Assembly (NCBI RefSeq): GCF_011038975.1
Contig: NZ_JAAKEC010000004.1
Location: forward strand, 1-64,000
DNA from: Adlercreutzia sp. ZJ176
Lineage (GTDB): Bacteria > Actinomycetota > Coriobacteriia > Coriobacteriales > Eggerthellaceae
Direction: 5' to 3'
Length of the DNA: 64,000 nucleotides
Made by a program: the position numbers and the translations under genes. Position 1 is the stretch's first letter, and each line of letters starts with the position of its first letter. The notes beneath the pieces were generated by a model. That model was not told the DNA's origin, searched no databases, and was given only the letters and a program-made list of their open reading frames with translations. This document shows, in pieces, positions 9,711 to 18,845 of the stretch.

Positions 9711-9802
9711 GCGGGCCAAGCACGCTGCCGGGGCCGGACGCAGACCGAACGCAGGCCGGACGCCCGCGTAAGGCCGCGCGCCGCCAAGCGATCCCGACAG
9801 CC

Positions 9803-11158
9803 CTACCCGATGCCTCCGTAGAAGATCCCGAGCACGATCACGAGCGCAGTGATCCCCACGAACACGTACTTCGGCAGATAGTCGAACCAGGCGCCCAGCG
9901 GCTTGTCATGCCCGAGCTGCGCCTGCTCGCGCGCGAACCCCTTCGGGCACACCCAGAAGAACATGATGGCGGCCAGAAGCGCGCCGGTGGGCATCACGTA
10001 GATCGACACCACGTCCATCCACGTCGACACCACGTCTCCGCTCTCCAAGAACAGGCCCACGCCCACGGCGACGACGGCGATGATGCCCACCGCCACGCCG
10101 CGCGAGAGGCCGAACTGCGCCTGCAGCGCCTCCACCGGCGCCTCGAACAGGTTCATGAGGCTCGTGACCGCGGCGAACGTCACTGCGATGAAGAAGATGA
10201 CCACGAAGATGCTCCCGAACGGCATCTCCTGGAACACGCTCGGCAGCGTGATGAACATGAGCGGCGGGCCGCTCGCCACGTCCAAGCCGAACACGAACAC
10301 GGCCGGCACCACCGCGCACGCCGCCACCATGGCCGCCAGCGTGTCGAAGATGGCCACGTTGCGCGCCGACGTGACCACGTCGACGTCGCGCTTCAGGTAG
10401 CTGCCGTACACGAGCGTGCCGTTGCCGGCGATCGACAGGCTGAAGAACGCCTGGCCGAGCGCATACACCCAGGTGGTGGGGTTGGAAAGCGCCTCCCAGC
10501 GCGGCACGAGCAGGTACTCGTAGCCCGCGCTCGCGCCCGGCAGCGTGGCCACGCGCACCACCACGATCACGAACAGCACGAAGAACGCCGGCATGAGCAC
10601 CTTGTTGATGCGCTCGATGCCGCGCGAGACGCCCAGGATCATGACGGCGAACGTCACCGCGAGGCCGAGCACGTGGAAGCCCACGTTGCCGAACTCCGAC
10701 GCGATGCCGCCGAAGAACGCGCCCATGCTCTCCTGGGCCATGAGCTGGCCGTCGAACGACGCCACCAGGTAGTTGAACGCCCAGCCGAGCACCACGGCGT
10801 AGCCGATGGCGATGGCGAGCGAGCCGAGCGTGGGGATGAGGCCGATGGCCTTGCCGATGCCGCGCGCATGCGCCACGCCGCGCTTCTCCAGGGCGAACGC
10901 GAACGCGCCCATGGGGCCCGTACCCGCCGCGCGGCCGAACGCCATCTCGCCGATGACGCCCGTGAACCCGATCAAGACCACGAACAGCAGGTACGGGATC
11001 AGAAACGCCGCGCCGCCGAGCTCGGCCACGCGATACGGGAACAGCCAGATGTTGGCCATGCCCACCGCGCTTCCCACGCACGCCAGGATGAAGCCCGTGC
11101 GCGTGGCGAAGCTGTCGCGGCTCCCCTTCCGCTTAGTCTCACTTATTTCCTCAGCCAT
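9803..11158 (-). CDS. Sodium-dependent transporter, NSS (SNF) family
   Basis: 451 residues and about 12 hydrophobic segments. The family signature GSAVGMANIWLFPYRVAELG is near residue 30, with GGAAFLIPYLLF following. Family members co-transport amino acids or related compounds with sodium across the cytoplasmic membrane. GGAGTGAGCA precedes ATG 11158. It follows the DAP dehydrogenase gene in the same direction, separated by about 155 bases. Confidence 0.9.
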   Translation of the reverse strand: MAEEISETKRKGSRDSFATRTGFILACVGSAVGMANIWLFPYRVAELGGAAFLIPYLLFVVLIGFTGVIGEMAFGRAAGTGPMGAFAFALEKRGVAHARGIGKAIGLIPTLGSLAIAIGYAVVLGWAFNYLVASFDGQLMAQESMGAFFGGIASEFGNVGFHVLGLAVTFAVMILGVSRGIERINKVLMPAFFVLFVIVVVRVATLPGASAGYEYLLVPRWEALSNPTTWVYALGQAFFSLSIAGNGTLVYGSYLKRDVDVVTSARNVAIFDTLAAMVAACAVVPAVFVFGLDVASGPPLMFITLPSVFQEMPFGSIFVVIFFIAVTFAAVTSLMNLFEAPVEALQAQFGLSRGVAVGIIAVVAVGVGLFLESGDVVSTWMDVVSIYVMPTGALLAAIMFFWVCPKGFAREQAQLGHDKPLGAWFDYLPKYVFVGITALVIVLGIFYGGIG

Positions 11159-11313
11159 TGCTCACTCCTTCGAAAACGCAAGTCGTTCCATGATACGACA
11201 ACTGAGGAAAAACGCACCCCGCGACCTTCGCCTATTTAGCAGGCGCGCCAGGGCGCAAGAGCACCCAGGCGCGTCTTGGCGCAACCCCTCCGCGGAAAAA
11301 CCGCGAGACGCGC

Positions 11314-12303
11314 TCAGAGCATGTGTGCGCGCAGCTCCTCGGGGGTCTGGGCGCTCAGGTACGCCGGCGCGATGTCGAAGATGGTCTTGCAGCCGCGCGC
11401 GCCCTCCTGGCTCAGGCGGTGCGCCGCGCGCGCGAAGGCCACGAGCACGCTGCCCGTGAACTCGGGGTTCGAGTCGAGCTTGAGCGAGAACTCGATGACG
11501 TGGGTGTTCTCGCCATCTGCGCCCGTGGCGCCCGTGCGGATGACCGAGCCGCCGTGCGGGATGCCCGCGTGGTCGCGGTCGAGCTCCTCCTTGCTGATGA
11601 ACGTCACCGTGGTGTCGTAGTCGGCGAAGTAGTTGGGCATCTCCACGATGGCGCGCTCGATGGCCTTCTCGTCGGCGCCCGGCTCGGCCACCACGAAGCA
11701 CTCGCGCGTGTGCTTCTGGCGCGTGGTGAGCTCAGGGTTCTCGCCGGCGCGCACCGCGGCGAGCGCCTCCGGCACCGGCACCGTGTACTGGCGCGCGTCC
11801 ACCACGCCGGGGATGCGGCGGATGGCGTCGGAGTGCCCCTGGCTCACGCCGCGGCCCCAGAACGTGTAGTCGGCGCCCGCGGGCATGATGGCGTTGGCGT
11901 ACAGGCGCGACACCGAGAACATGCCCGGGTCCCAGCCCACCGAGATCACGGCCACGTGCCCGCTCTCGCGCGCCGCCTCGTCCACCGCGGCGAAGTGCGC
12001 GGGGATGTTGGCGTGCGTGTCGAACGAGTCCACCACGTTGAACAGGCGCGCGGCGGCCGGCGTCTGCTCGGGCAGGTCGGTGGCGCTGCCGCCCGCGAGC
12101 ACGAGCACGTCGATGTCGTCCGCATGCGCCTCCAGGTCGGCCGCCGGCCAGACCGCCACGCCCGCGGTGCGGACCTTCACGCTCTCCGGGTCGCGGCGCG
12201 TGAACACCGCCACCAGCTCGGTGTCGGGGTTCGCCGCACACGCCAGCTCCACGCCGCGGCCGAGGTTTCCGTATCCCAAGATGCCAATGCAAATGTTGCC
12301 CAT
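11314..12303 (-). CDS. ddh: meso-Diaminopimelate dehydrogenase
   Basis: 329 residues from ATG 12303 (AAGGAG six bases upstream), the usual length. The N-terminal NADP-binding motif is GILGYGNLGRGVE. The substrate region contains VGWDPGMFSVSRLYANAI and FWGRGVSQGHSDAIRRIPGV, both characteristic of Ddh. The enzyme reductively aminates tetrahydrodipicolinate to meso-DAP in one step, feeding lysine and peptidoglycan synthesis. A longer frame from 12321 has no better ribosome site. Confidence 0.93.
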   Translation of the reverse strand: MGNICIGILGYGNLGRGVELACAANPDTELVAVFTRRDPESVKVRTAGVAVWPAADLEAHADDIDVLVLAGGSATDLPEQTPAAARLFNVVDSFDTHANIPAHFAAVDEAARESGHVAVISVGWDPGMFSVSRLYANAIMPAGADYTFWGRGVSQGHSDAIRRIPGVVDARQYTVPVPEALAAVRAGENPELTTRQKHTRECFVVAEPGADEKAIERAIVEMPNYFADYDTTVTFISKEELDRDHAGIPHGGSVIRTGATGADGENTHVIEFSLKLDSNPEFTGSVLVAFARAAHRLSQEGARGCKTIFDIAPAYLSAQTPEELRAHML

Positions 12304-12526
12304 GAGGTTCTCCTTGTCCATCGCTCAAACTCAAAGGGGAGGCGCCGGCAGCCCGCAAGGGGCGCGCCGCCGAAGCGCTCTGCGCGAAGAGGGCCCCGGC
12401 GAGCTTCGCCGCCCGAGGCTCCCTTCTCGGATTTCCAGATGCAGGAGGCGGGGCGTGCGCCCCGCCGCGAGCAGTATACGCTGCCGCGAGCGCGCCGCAG
12501 CGAGCGGCGCGGGCAGGCGCACGAAA

Positions 12527-12552
12527 AAAGCCCCTCGCGAGCGAGGGGCTTT
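12527..12552 (-). terminator. Strong terminator after the zinc-ribbon gene
   Basis: AAAGCCCCTCGC (12527-12538) pairs with GCGAGGGGCTTT (12541-12552). The minus strand then runs into six T residues. It serves the gene ending at 12590. Confidence 0.85.
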
Positions 12553-12589
12553 CAGGCTTGCCAAACGCGGGCTTACTGGCTGCGCGGGC

Positions 12590-12838
12590 TTACTGGCCGG
12601 GAGCCTTCGGGGCCGCAGGGGCGCCGGGAGCCGCAGGAGCACCGGGGGCGCCAGGCGCGCCGGGCGCCGCGGGGGCGCCGGGGACGGCCTTCTCGCCGTT
12701 GAGATAGGGGGTGAAGTCGCACTTGCAGAAGGGGCAGGACTTCAGGACGAGGCCGCCCATGGCCTGGATCTTCTTGCCGCACTCGGGGCACTCGTTCGGG
12801 CCGCCGCCCGCGGATGCATCTGCCGGTCTAAAACACAT
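12590..12838 (-). CDS. Small zinc-ribbon protein with Ala/Pro/Gly tail
   Basis: 82 residues from ATG 12838 (AAAGGAG eight bases upstream). CPECGKK and CPFCKC (about residues 17 and 36) form a two-CxxC zinc ribbon. The last 30 residues are an APGAP repeat likely to be disordered. Function unknown. A strong terminator follows, and it is separated from ddh by about 290 bases. Confidence 0.75.
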   Translation of the reverse strand: MCFRPADASAGGGPNECPECGKKIQAMGGLVLKSCPFCKCDFTPYLNGEKAVPGAPAAPGAPGAPGAPAAPGAPAAPKAPGQ

Positions 12839-13075
12839 AATCCGTTCTCCTTTCGGAACCAACCTCAGCGCGGCACCGCTTCCGTTTGAGCCGTGCCTCG
12901 CCCGCCAACGCAGGCCGCCGTGGCGCGCATGACGCCGGCGTGACGCCGAAGGCGCATGCCGATCATGCCAGCCTGCCGATATAGGCAAAGCTTATGCCCT
13001 CGCGCGCGCGAACGCCTCCCGAAGCGCCCTGAATTCCGCGAACGGTCATCCCCGAAGGGCATGAGCGGACGCGAA

Positions 13076-13147
13076 CGCCACCGCGCGCCAGAGGCGCCCG
13101 CCCCACGCGACCGCCACCGCACGCCAGAGGCGCCCGCCCCATGCGAA
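13076..13147. repeat. 36-base tandem duplication in an intergenic region
   Basis: A 36-base GC-rich unit at 13076-13111 is repeated with few changes at 13112-13147. The gap between the zinc-ribbon gene (start 12838) and the kinase stop (13174) otherwise shows no gene. Confidence 0.6.
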
Positions 13148-13173
13148 CGGGGCACCCCACCACCCGCGCTCCC

Positions 13174-14391
13174 TTAGAGCAGCGCGATGGTGAACGTGGT
13201 GACGCCGCCCGCACTCTCGGCGCGAATGCCGCCGCCGTGCGCGATGACGATCTCCTTCGCGATGGCGAGCCCGAGGCCCGCGCCCCCGCCGCCGGAAGCG
13301 CGCGAGGCGTCCTCGCGGTAGAACTTGTCGAACACGCTCTGCAGGTGCGCCTCGGAGATCTCGCGACCTTCGTTGGAGACGGTGAGCAGCCACGCGTCCG
13401 TCACCGCGCTGCGCCGTGCGCGCAGCTCCACGACCGTGCCTTCGCTCGCGTAGGCCACCGCGTTGCGCAGCATGTTGCCCACGGCGCGCGCGAGTTTGTC
13501 CGGGTCGACGAAGAACGTCTCGTCAGCGGGCGCCTCCACCCTGATCTCAAGCCCGCGGGCCTGCGCGTCGGGGTAGAACGCCTCGGCGACCTGCTCGCAG
13601 AACAGCTGCACGTCGACGGTGGCGCGCTCGATGGGGATGGCCTGCAGGTTGTAGCGCGTGATCTCGAAGAACTCGTCGATCAGGCCCTCGAGGCGCTCGG
13701 CCTTCCCCAGCGCCACCGCGGCGTACCGCGCGCGCGTCTCGCTTGGGAGGTCGGGTGCGTCGGCGAGCAGCGACAGGTAGCCCACCACCGAGGTGAGCGG
13801 GGTCCTCACGTCATGCGCGAGGTAGGCCACCAGCTCGTTCTTGCGGCGCTCAGCCGCCGCGGCGGCGCGCTCGTCGGCAAGCGACGCCTCGCGGACGGCG
13901 TTGAGCTCGCCTTGCACGATGCTCAAGCTCGGCGAGAGCGCCACGGGCCTCTCGCGGTCGGCGATGAGGCCCGCCACCGCGCCCGCGAGCTCGTCGAAGT
14001 AGCGCAGCGAGCGGTTGACGCTCAGAAGCGCCGCCACGATCACGCCGCCCAGGTACACGGCGAGGGCAACGGGGACCTTGAGCGCCTTGAACGCGTTGTA
14101 GACCCCCAGCTGGCGCACGTAGTAGAGCTGGTCGTCATCAGACCAGATGACCTGGTAGTCCGAAGGGGTGGTGCCCTCGCTCTCGAGGTACGCGTTCATC
14201 TTCTCAACGGACACCTTGGTCCACGTGGAGGTGTGGTCGGCGATCCAGTTGCCCGCCGCGTCGAGCACGAAGGCGTCAAGCATAAGCGCGATCAGGGCGA
14301 ACGCGAGCGTGAAGGCGCCCACGTGGATGAGGATGCGCCTGAAGAGGTGGCGGCGTAGCGCGCGCGTCTGGGCGCTTTGCGCGGCGGCCAT
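13174..14391 (-). CDS. Sensor histidine kinase, VanS-like
   Basis: 405 residues. Two membrane segments (about 20-45 and 110-130) flank a short extracytoplasmic loop. The phosphoacceptor box LAHDVRTPLTSVVGYLSLL is near residue 185. The ATP-binding N box (MLRNAVAYAS) and G box (GGAGLGLAIAKEI) are intact. The start overlaps the regulator stop by one base (TGATG). It phosphorylates the regulator encoded upstream. The signal is unknown; an envelope or peptide signal is plausible from the divergent C39-like peptidase. Confidence 0.92.
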   Translation of the reverse strand: MAAAQSAQTRALRRHLFRRILIHVGAFTLAFALIALMLDAFVLDAAGNWIADHTSTWTKVSVEKMNAYLESEGTTPSDYQVIWSDDDQLYYVRQLGVYNAFKALKVPVALAVYLGGVIVAALLSVNRSLRYFDELAGAVAGLIADRERPVALSPSLSIVQGELNAVREASLADERAAAAAERRKNELVAYLAHDVRTPLTSVVGYLSLLADAPDLPSETRARYAAVALGKAERLEGLIDEFFEITRYNLQAIPIERATVDVQLFCEQVAEAFYPDAQARGLEIRVEAPADETFFVDPDKLARAVGNMLRNAVAYASEGTVVELRARRSAVTDAWLLTVSNEGREISEAHLQSVFDKFYREDASRASGGGGAGLGLAIAKEIVIAHGGGIRAESAGGVTTFTIALL

Positions 14392-15122
14392 CACGCGCCC
14401 CCGCCCGCGCCGGCCGCCAGCTTGTACCCCACGCCCCACGCCGTCTCGATGAACGGAGTCGAGGCGTCCACGGCGGCCAGCTTCTTGCGCACGTGGCGGA
14501 TGTGAACCATCACGGTGTTGGCAGCCGAGGCGTCGTAGCGCTCGCCCCACACCTCCTCGAAGATGTCGCGCGTGGACACCGGCGCGCCCGCGCGGCGCGC
14601 GAGGAGCGCCAGGATGGCGAACTCCTTCGGCGTGAGGGGAAGCGCCTCGCCGTGCAGCGCGGCCTTGTGCGCCCGCAGGTCGACCTCGATGCCGCCCGCG
14701 ACCACCACGTCGGGGCTTTCGCGCGCAGCCTGGTCGCGGCGCGCGCGGCGCAGACGCGCCTTCACGCGCGCCACCAGCTCGCGCGGCTTGAACGGCTTGG
14801 TCACGTAGTCGTCGGCGCCAAGCGTGAAGCCCACCACCTGGTCGGCTTCCTCGTCGCGCGCCGTGAGGAACATGATGGGGACCTCGGAGGCGGCCCGCAT
14901 GCGGCAGCACAGCTCGAACCCGTCCATCCCGGGCATCATGACGTCGAGGATCACCAGGTCGAACGGCTGCTCTTCGAAAAGCTCGAGCGCCTGGCGCGCG
15001 CCGTAGCACGCCTGCACGCGCATGCCCGCGTCGGCGAGCAGGCTGGCCACCAGCTCGGCGATGGCCGCCTCATCGTCGCACACGAGCACGCGCGGCGTGT
15101 CTTTGTCCACCTGCGTTTCCAT
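14391..15122 (-). CDS. OmpR/PhoB family response regulator
   Basis: 243 residues. The receiver domain has the acidic pair CDDEAA, the phosphorylation Asp in LVILDVMMPGMDG, and the Lys in DYVTKPF. The C-terminal winged helix shows LTPKEFAILALLARRAG and VMVHIRHVRKKL. Start ATG 15122 lacks a ribosome site but lies six bases after a -10-like TAAGAT (minus strand, 15129-15134), so the mRNA may be leaderless. Confidence 0.92.
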   Translation of the reverse strand: METQVDKDTPRVLVCDDEAAIAELVASLLADAGMRVQACYGARQALELFEEQPFDLVILDVMMPGMDGFELCCRMRAASEVPIMFLTARDEEADQVVGFTLGADDYVTKPFKPRELVARVKARLRRARRDQAARESPDVVVAGGIEVDLRAHKAALHGEALPLTPKEFAILALLARRAGAPVSTRDIFEEVWGERYDASAANTVMVHIRHVRKKLAAVDASTPFIETAWGVGYKLAAGAGGGA

Positions 15123-15183
15123 GGGTGCATCTTAGCGCGGAATCCGCCGCAGGTCCCCGCCCGCGCGCAAGCCCCATGCGAAG

Positions 15184-15242
15184 TTAAGGAAATATCAACA
15201 AGCGCTTAAGCAATGCTCAGCTTTCGCTATGGGAACGTTAAG
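15184..15242. promoter_or_regulatory. Candidate response-regulator sites (TTAAG repeats)
   Basis: TTAAG occurs at 15184-15188, 15206-15210 and 15238-15242. The first two are 22 bases apart (two helical turns) inside the related contexts GTTAAGGAAAT and CTTAAGCAAT. The location between the divergent regulator gene and the C39-like peptidase gene fits OmpR-type direct repeats. This is an inference from spacing only. Confidence 0.35.
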
Positions 15243-15417
15243 GGGCGCTTCGTCCATCATGGAGCCGACGCGCAGGGCATGCGCCGGCGTAACCTATCCC
15301 TACCCCGCATTCCTCCTCCTCGTGAGCAGCGGAGCCGAGGGCCCCGCCTCCCGCAAGCGCCGCGCATGCCGCGCGTTGCCCAAGAGCAGCGAAGATGCGG
15401 GTCGGAAAGGACGAGGC

Positions 15418-16221
15418 ATGGACGAGACCAAGATCACGCATGCGCGCCGTCAGGCGGGACGCGTCGTCTACACGGCGGAGGACCCCTTCCCCGCCCCGCG
15501 TCCCTTCGAGCGCGCCGCCTTGCGCGCCCGCCGCGCGCCGCGGCGCATCTTCTCGCGCCGCCCTTCGCGCCGTCGCCTCACCGCCCGTGCGCTGTGCATG
15601 GTAGCCGCCGTCGCGCTCGTGGTGGTGGCGATCACAGGCGTGCTCATCGTGGCGAGCACGCTGCAAGCCGACCTCGCCGCAAGCGCCAACGCCCCGGCGA
15701 CGGCGAGGAGCACGCCGCGAAGCGCATGGAGGGAGGGCGAGGTCCCCTTCCTCTACCAAACCGACGCGGAGTGGGCGAACGCCGCATACGCAGGCGGCAC
15801 CGTAGCCGAGAACGGGTGCGGGCCGACCTGCCTGTCCATGGTTTACGTGGCGCTCACGGGCAAGACCGACCGCGACCCCGCCGCGATGTGCTCGTTCTCG
15901 CAGAACGGCGGCTACGTCGTAGAAGGCGAGACGAGCTGGGAGCTCATGACCGACGGCGCACGCCAGATCGGCCTGCGCTCGCACGAGGTGCCGGCCGACG
16001 CGACCGCAATCACCGCCGAGCTCGAGGCCGGGCACCCCCTGATAGCGAGCGTCCGCCCCGGCGACTTCACCGCCACCGGGCACTTCATCGTGATAGCCGG
16101 GACCGACGGCGCCGGCAACCTCACGATCCACGACCCCAACAGCCCCGAGCGCAGCGCCCAGTCCTGGCCCGTCGCCCGGGTGATCCCCCAATGCGCCAAC
16201 CTCTGGGCCTTCGAAGCATAA
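15418..16221 (+). CDS. C39-like cysteine peptidase, membrane-anchored
   Basis: 267 residues from ATG 15418 (GGAAAGGA upstream). A basic N-terminus of about 60 residues precedes one membrane segment (CMVAAVALVVVAITGVLIVA), so the C-terminal domain is probably outside. That domain has the papain-like C39 pattern: NGCGPTCLSMVY with the Cys, GHFIVIAG with the His, and HDPNS with the Asp. The substrate is unknown. It is divergent from the two-component system and may be controlled by it. Confidence 0.82.
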   Translation: MDETKITHARRQAGRVVYTAEDPFPAPRPFERAALRARRAPRRIFSRRPSRRRLTARALCMVAAVALVVVAITGVLIVASTLQADLAASANAPATARSTPRSAWREGEVPFLYQTDAEWANAAYAGGTVAENGCGPTCLSMVYVALTGKTDRDPAAMCSFSQNGGYVVEGETSWELMTDGARQIGLRSHEVPADATAITAELEAGHPLIASVRPGDFTATGHFIVIAGTDGAGNLTIHDPNSPERSAQSWPVARVIPQCANLWAFEA

Positions 16222-16276
16222 CCGCGCACAAGGGCAACAAAGATCGGGGTCGCTTCTTCCCCTGTTGAAGGGCTTA

Positions 16277-16342
16277 TAGCAACTTTAGCAACTGTAGTAA
16301 CTGTAGTAACTGTAGCAACTGTAGCAAGAATAGCAGCGCTAG
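16277..16342. repeat. Nine-base tandem repeat array
   Basis: Seven consecutive nine-base units of the form TAG(C/T)AACTG start at 16277, 16286, 16295, 16304, 16313, 16322 and 16331; the last two are divergent. It lies 55 bases after the peptidase stop. Confidence 0.85.
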
Positions 16343-16689
16343 ATGATGGCGTGATGCGCCTTTTCCCTGCAAACTGGCGAGAAGTGATTATTCGTGCTAA
16401 TGGCGCTCACTGATTTCACGATTGCGCGCACCCGTTTGCGCCGATATGCGCACCTAGGCCGATAAGCCGTTTTTACCAATGTGCTCGCTTCCTAGAAACA
16501 GCACAGAGACGGGGGCTAATACAACAAACACAGGGGTATTGACCCTGTGTTTCGGCATAAAGCACTGTGTGCCATTTGGCGCCGTGGCCCTTCGTCACAT
16601 GCCGGTGGCGCACGCAGCGGCGCTCGTCGCCGTCTACCGGCTGCTTGGCTACCACGTCGTCCGCGAGAGCGAGGATGGATAGGACTCTC
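16343..16689. other. Intergenic stretch without a convincing gene
   Basis: About 350 bases between the nine-base array and the DUF1016 gene. A short frame on the plus strand (ending at 16682) encodes HMPVAHAAALVAVYRLLGYH, which could be a fragment of a decayed gene, but no ribosome site or family was recognised. Nothing else was seen. Confidence 0.4.
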
Positions 16690-17448
16690 CTACAACGCGG
16701 AATTCTCCCGATCGTTCGCACTGTCCCCGGGCGACCCTAATGCCCTGCGTTCGTTTGCCTCTATCGTCCGGCGCACCTGATCCTCCAGCTGCTCCTCGTC
16801 GGGCAGATCCAAGAACTCCAGCACATAGGGGTTGCGGACGGCGTCCTTGGGCTCCTGGTAGACCACGCCCTTGTTGGCGAGCGCCAGGATGTCGCCGCGC
16901 CGCGCGTCGTCGCGTGCGTTGAGCGTCCGCTCGAACAGCATGCTGTTCATCTGGCGACGAAGCTCCCGCACGCTCCATCCGGAGTTTGCCGCCTCGCGCT
17001 CGTAGAAGGAGCGCTTGATGTCGTCGTCCAGATCCAATAGCTCGCAGTAATGCGACCATGTCAATTTAACAGACAGCGTCTGTTGTTTCTGATGAGTGAG
17101 ATAGAAGCGACGCATGTACTGGAGGTTCGTCACCGAAAAGCCCTTACCAAGTCGATCGGCGAGCAGCTTGGAGAGCCGTCGAAGCGTGCCTTCTCCGTAC
17201 TCCGCCCTGTCACGCCCTCCCTGCTCGTAGACGACAATCATCCTGCCATTGTTCCAGTACGAAAGCAGCTGGTCTACGTTGACGTGGCGCGCCGCCGCAT
17301 TGCGAGCGCTGTCGATGGATCGTTCGATCGCGTCCGCGAGCTCCTCAAACGATGGGTGCTCTCCGATGTTGCCGGCATCCTCCTGGATATTCCAGACGCT
17401 GTCTGGAATATCCACCATCAGCTCGTTGTTCTTGCTGGTATGCGACAT
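16690..17448 (-). CDS. DUF1016 (YhcG-like) N-terminal domain protein, lacking the nuclease domain
   Basis: 252 residues from ATG 17448 (GGAGGG four bases upstream). The segments LLSYWNNGRMIVVYEQGG, LADRLGKGFSVTNLQYMRRF and LTWSHYCELLDLDD are typical of DUF1016_N. In full-length YhcG-type proteins this is followed by a PDDEXK nuclease domain after VLEFLDL. Here the frame ends about 35 residues after that point, so the nuclease part is absent. It may be a truncated gene or a stand-alone specificity or antitoxin-like unit. Confidence 0.8.
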   Translation of the reverse strand: MSHTSKNNELMVDIPDSVWNIQEDAGNIGEHPSFEELADAIERSIDSARNAAARHVNVDQLLSYWNNGRMIVVYEQGGRDRAEYGEGTLRRLSKLLADRLGKGFSVTNLQYMRRFYLTHQKQQTLSVKLTWSHYCELLDLDDDIKRSFYEREAANSGWSVRELRRQMNSMLFERTLNARDDARRGDILALANKGVVYQEPKDAVRNPYVLEFLDLPDEEQLEDQVRRTIEANERRALGSPGDSANDRENSAL

Positions 17449-17564
17449 TCGCCCTCCGACTTTCAGATTCACGTTAAACGCCAGCACCCCAGCTTGTCAA
17501 ATCGTATCGACGCTGGGCCCTGACGAAGCCCTGTGTCTCGCGCGGACGCAGGCGCACTGTCCCG

Positions 17565-18845
17565 CTATATCCTCGAGAGCACCTCCAAACGGGGATAGAC
17601 CTCCTCTTGAAGGTCATCCGCTATATGGGGCGCCGCCGCAAACCCTTGCTCCCCCAGGACATCGCCTTCGGTGCCGAGAGCGGCTGTGGCGCGCTCCTGA
17701 AAGTCTTTCACCACAGTTCGCATCAGACGAACGTTGACGCCCATCTGCTCAGCCAGGAGGCGGAAGTCGGCGGTTTCCACCTCGGTTATCTCCATATGGC
17801 TTCCTATGGCCATGCCCATGGTCGAGGAGAACCGAGCGAAGTAGGTGGTGCTCACCAAATCATAGGCAGGCGCCAGCTGGAACGACTGCCAGTTGGGCGC
17901 ATAGAGGATCGAGATGTTCTTCAGATGGTTATCGCAGTTGCCGATAAGGTAGTTGAACAGCACGAGGCGCACGAGATTCGCGATGTCTTGGGCCGGCCCG
18001 GCCGAGTTCTGTCGGAGGAAGGCGGCAAGGGCAGCGGCGGTGCTCGGCTCGAGCTGGCGGTACTTCGCGGCGGGCACGATGGCGAACGCCTGGGCGATGT
18101 CCTCCTGGTGACGCCGCAAGGGGACACCCATGCCGTCAACGGTCTCGTCGGTGCTGAGCAGCCGATCATAGCGCTCCACGCAGATAATGGGCTGCGGAGG
18201 GTTGATGAGCGAGGTTTTAGCCGCCGGCACGCCGCATGCCCGGGCACAGGCTGAAGACAGGTGCTCGACCGTCATCAGGTCACGCACGTCCTCTCGAGCG
18301 AACTTGACGATGTAGTTCGAAGGGGCGCCGCCCAAAGGCTGATACCAACCTTCGTCAAGCGGAGCGGTAGAATCATGGAAGAGCCCGCACTTGCTCTGGG
18401 TGCCAGCCAGCGAAAGGCGTGCCAACTCAACAGAGGCGTCGATCTTTCCCGGCTTTCCCGCCATAGACGTGACGTCTTGCAGAGTGAGAGCCTCGTAGGC
18501 GCGCTTGCGCTGGTAGGCATCTGGGTTGATGACGATGTCACCCAAGCAGTCCAATCCGCAGCTTCCCAGCATGGTGAAGTAGTCGGTGGTGAGCATTCCC
18601 ATAGCACGACAGAGGTTCTCGAGCGCCTCGCCTTCGGGCAGGAGGCCCTTGAAGTAGGGCAGCAGCTCCTCTTCCGTGAAAGGTTCGGGGCGAAGGGGGA
18701 GCGACAGTGACACAGCGGCGGCATCGCTGCGGCTCAGGTAATTCACGTCGTAGAGAAAGCTCGTGACGCCGTTTTCACGCACAAGCCTCCCCAAGGGCAC
18801 AGGGCCTTCGGGACAGTCGCGGTAGACGATGAGCTCCAAGTTCAC
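17565..18845 (-). CDS. hipA: HipA family kinase toxin
   Basis: 426 residues, normal for HipA. NYIVKFARED holds the ATP-binding Lys, NYLIGNCDNHLKNIS the catalytic Asp/Asn loop, and LAPAYDLVST the metal-binding Asp. HipA proteins phosphorylate glutamyl-tRNA synthetase or other targets and cause growth arrest. ATG 18845 overlaps the hipB stop by four bases. It is in the accessory cluster next to the truncated DUF1016 gene. Confidence 0.93.
   Translation of the reverse strand: MNLELIVYRDCPEGPVPLGRLVRENGVTSFLYDVNYLSRSDAAAVSLSLPLRPEPFTEEELLPYFKGLLPEGEALENLCRAMGMLTTDYFTMLGSCGLDCLGDIVINPDAYQRKRAYEALTLQDVTSMAGKPGKIDASVELARLSLAGTQSKCGLFHDSTAPLDEGWYQPLGGAPSNYIVKFAREDVRDLMTVEHLSSACARACGVPAAKTSLINPPQPIICVERYDRLLSTDETVDGMGVPLRRHQEDIAQAFAIVPAAKYRQLEPSTAAALAAFLRQNSAGPAQDIANLVRLVLFNYLIGNCDNHLKNISILYAPNWQSFQLAPAYDLVSTTYFARFSSTMGMAIGSHMEITEVETADFRLLAEQMGVNVRLMRTVVKDFQERATAALGTEGDVLGEQGFAAAPHIADDLQEEVYPRLEVLSRI

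Noticed and set aside
8564-11239. Very long open frame on the plus strand rich in Arg, His and Ala
   Set aside because: It is antisense to the NSS symporter and overlaps the methyltransferase in another frame. The composition is typical of GC-rich shadow frames and no ribosome site is present.
11291-11305. Terminator after the DAP dehydrogenase gene
   Set aside because: CGCGG-AAAAA-CCGCG is only a five-base stem on either strand and lacks a T-run after it.
14392-15009. N-terminal extension of the histidine kinase frame
   Set aside because: This stretch is a shadow of the response regulator gene. The kinase starts at 14391 with a TGATG overlap.
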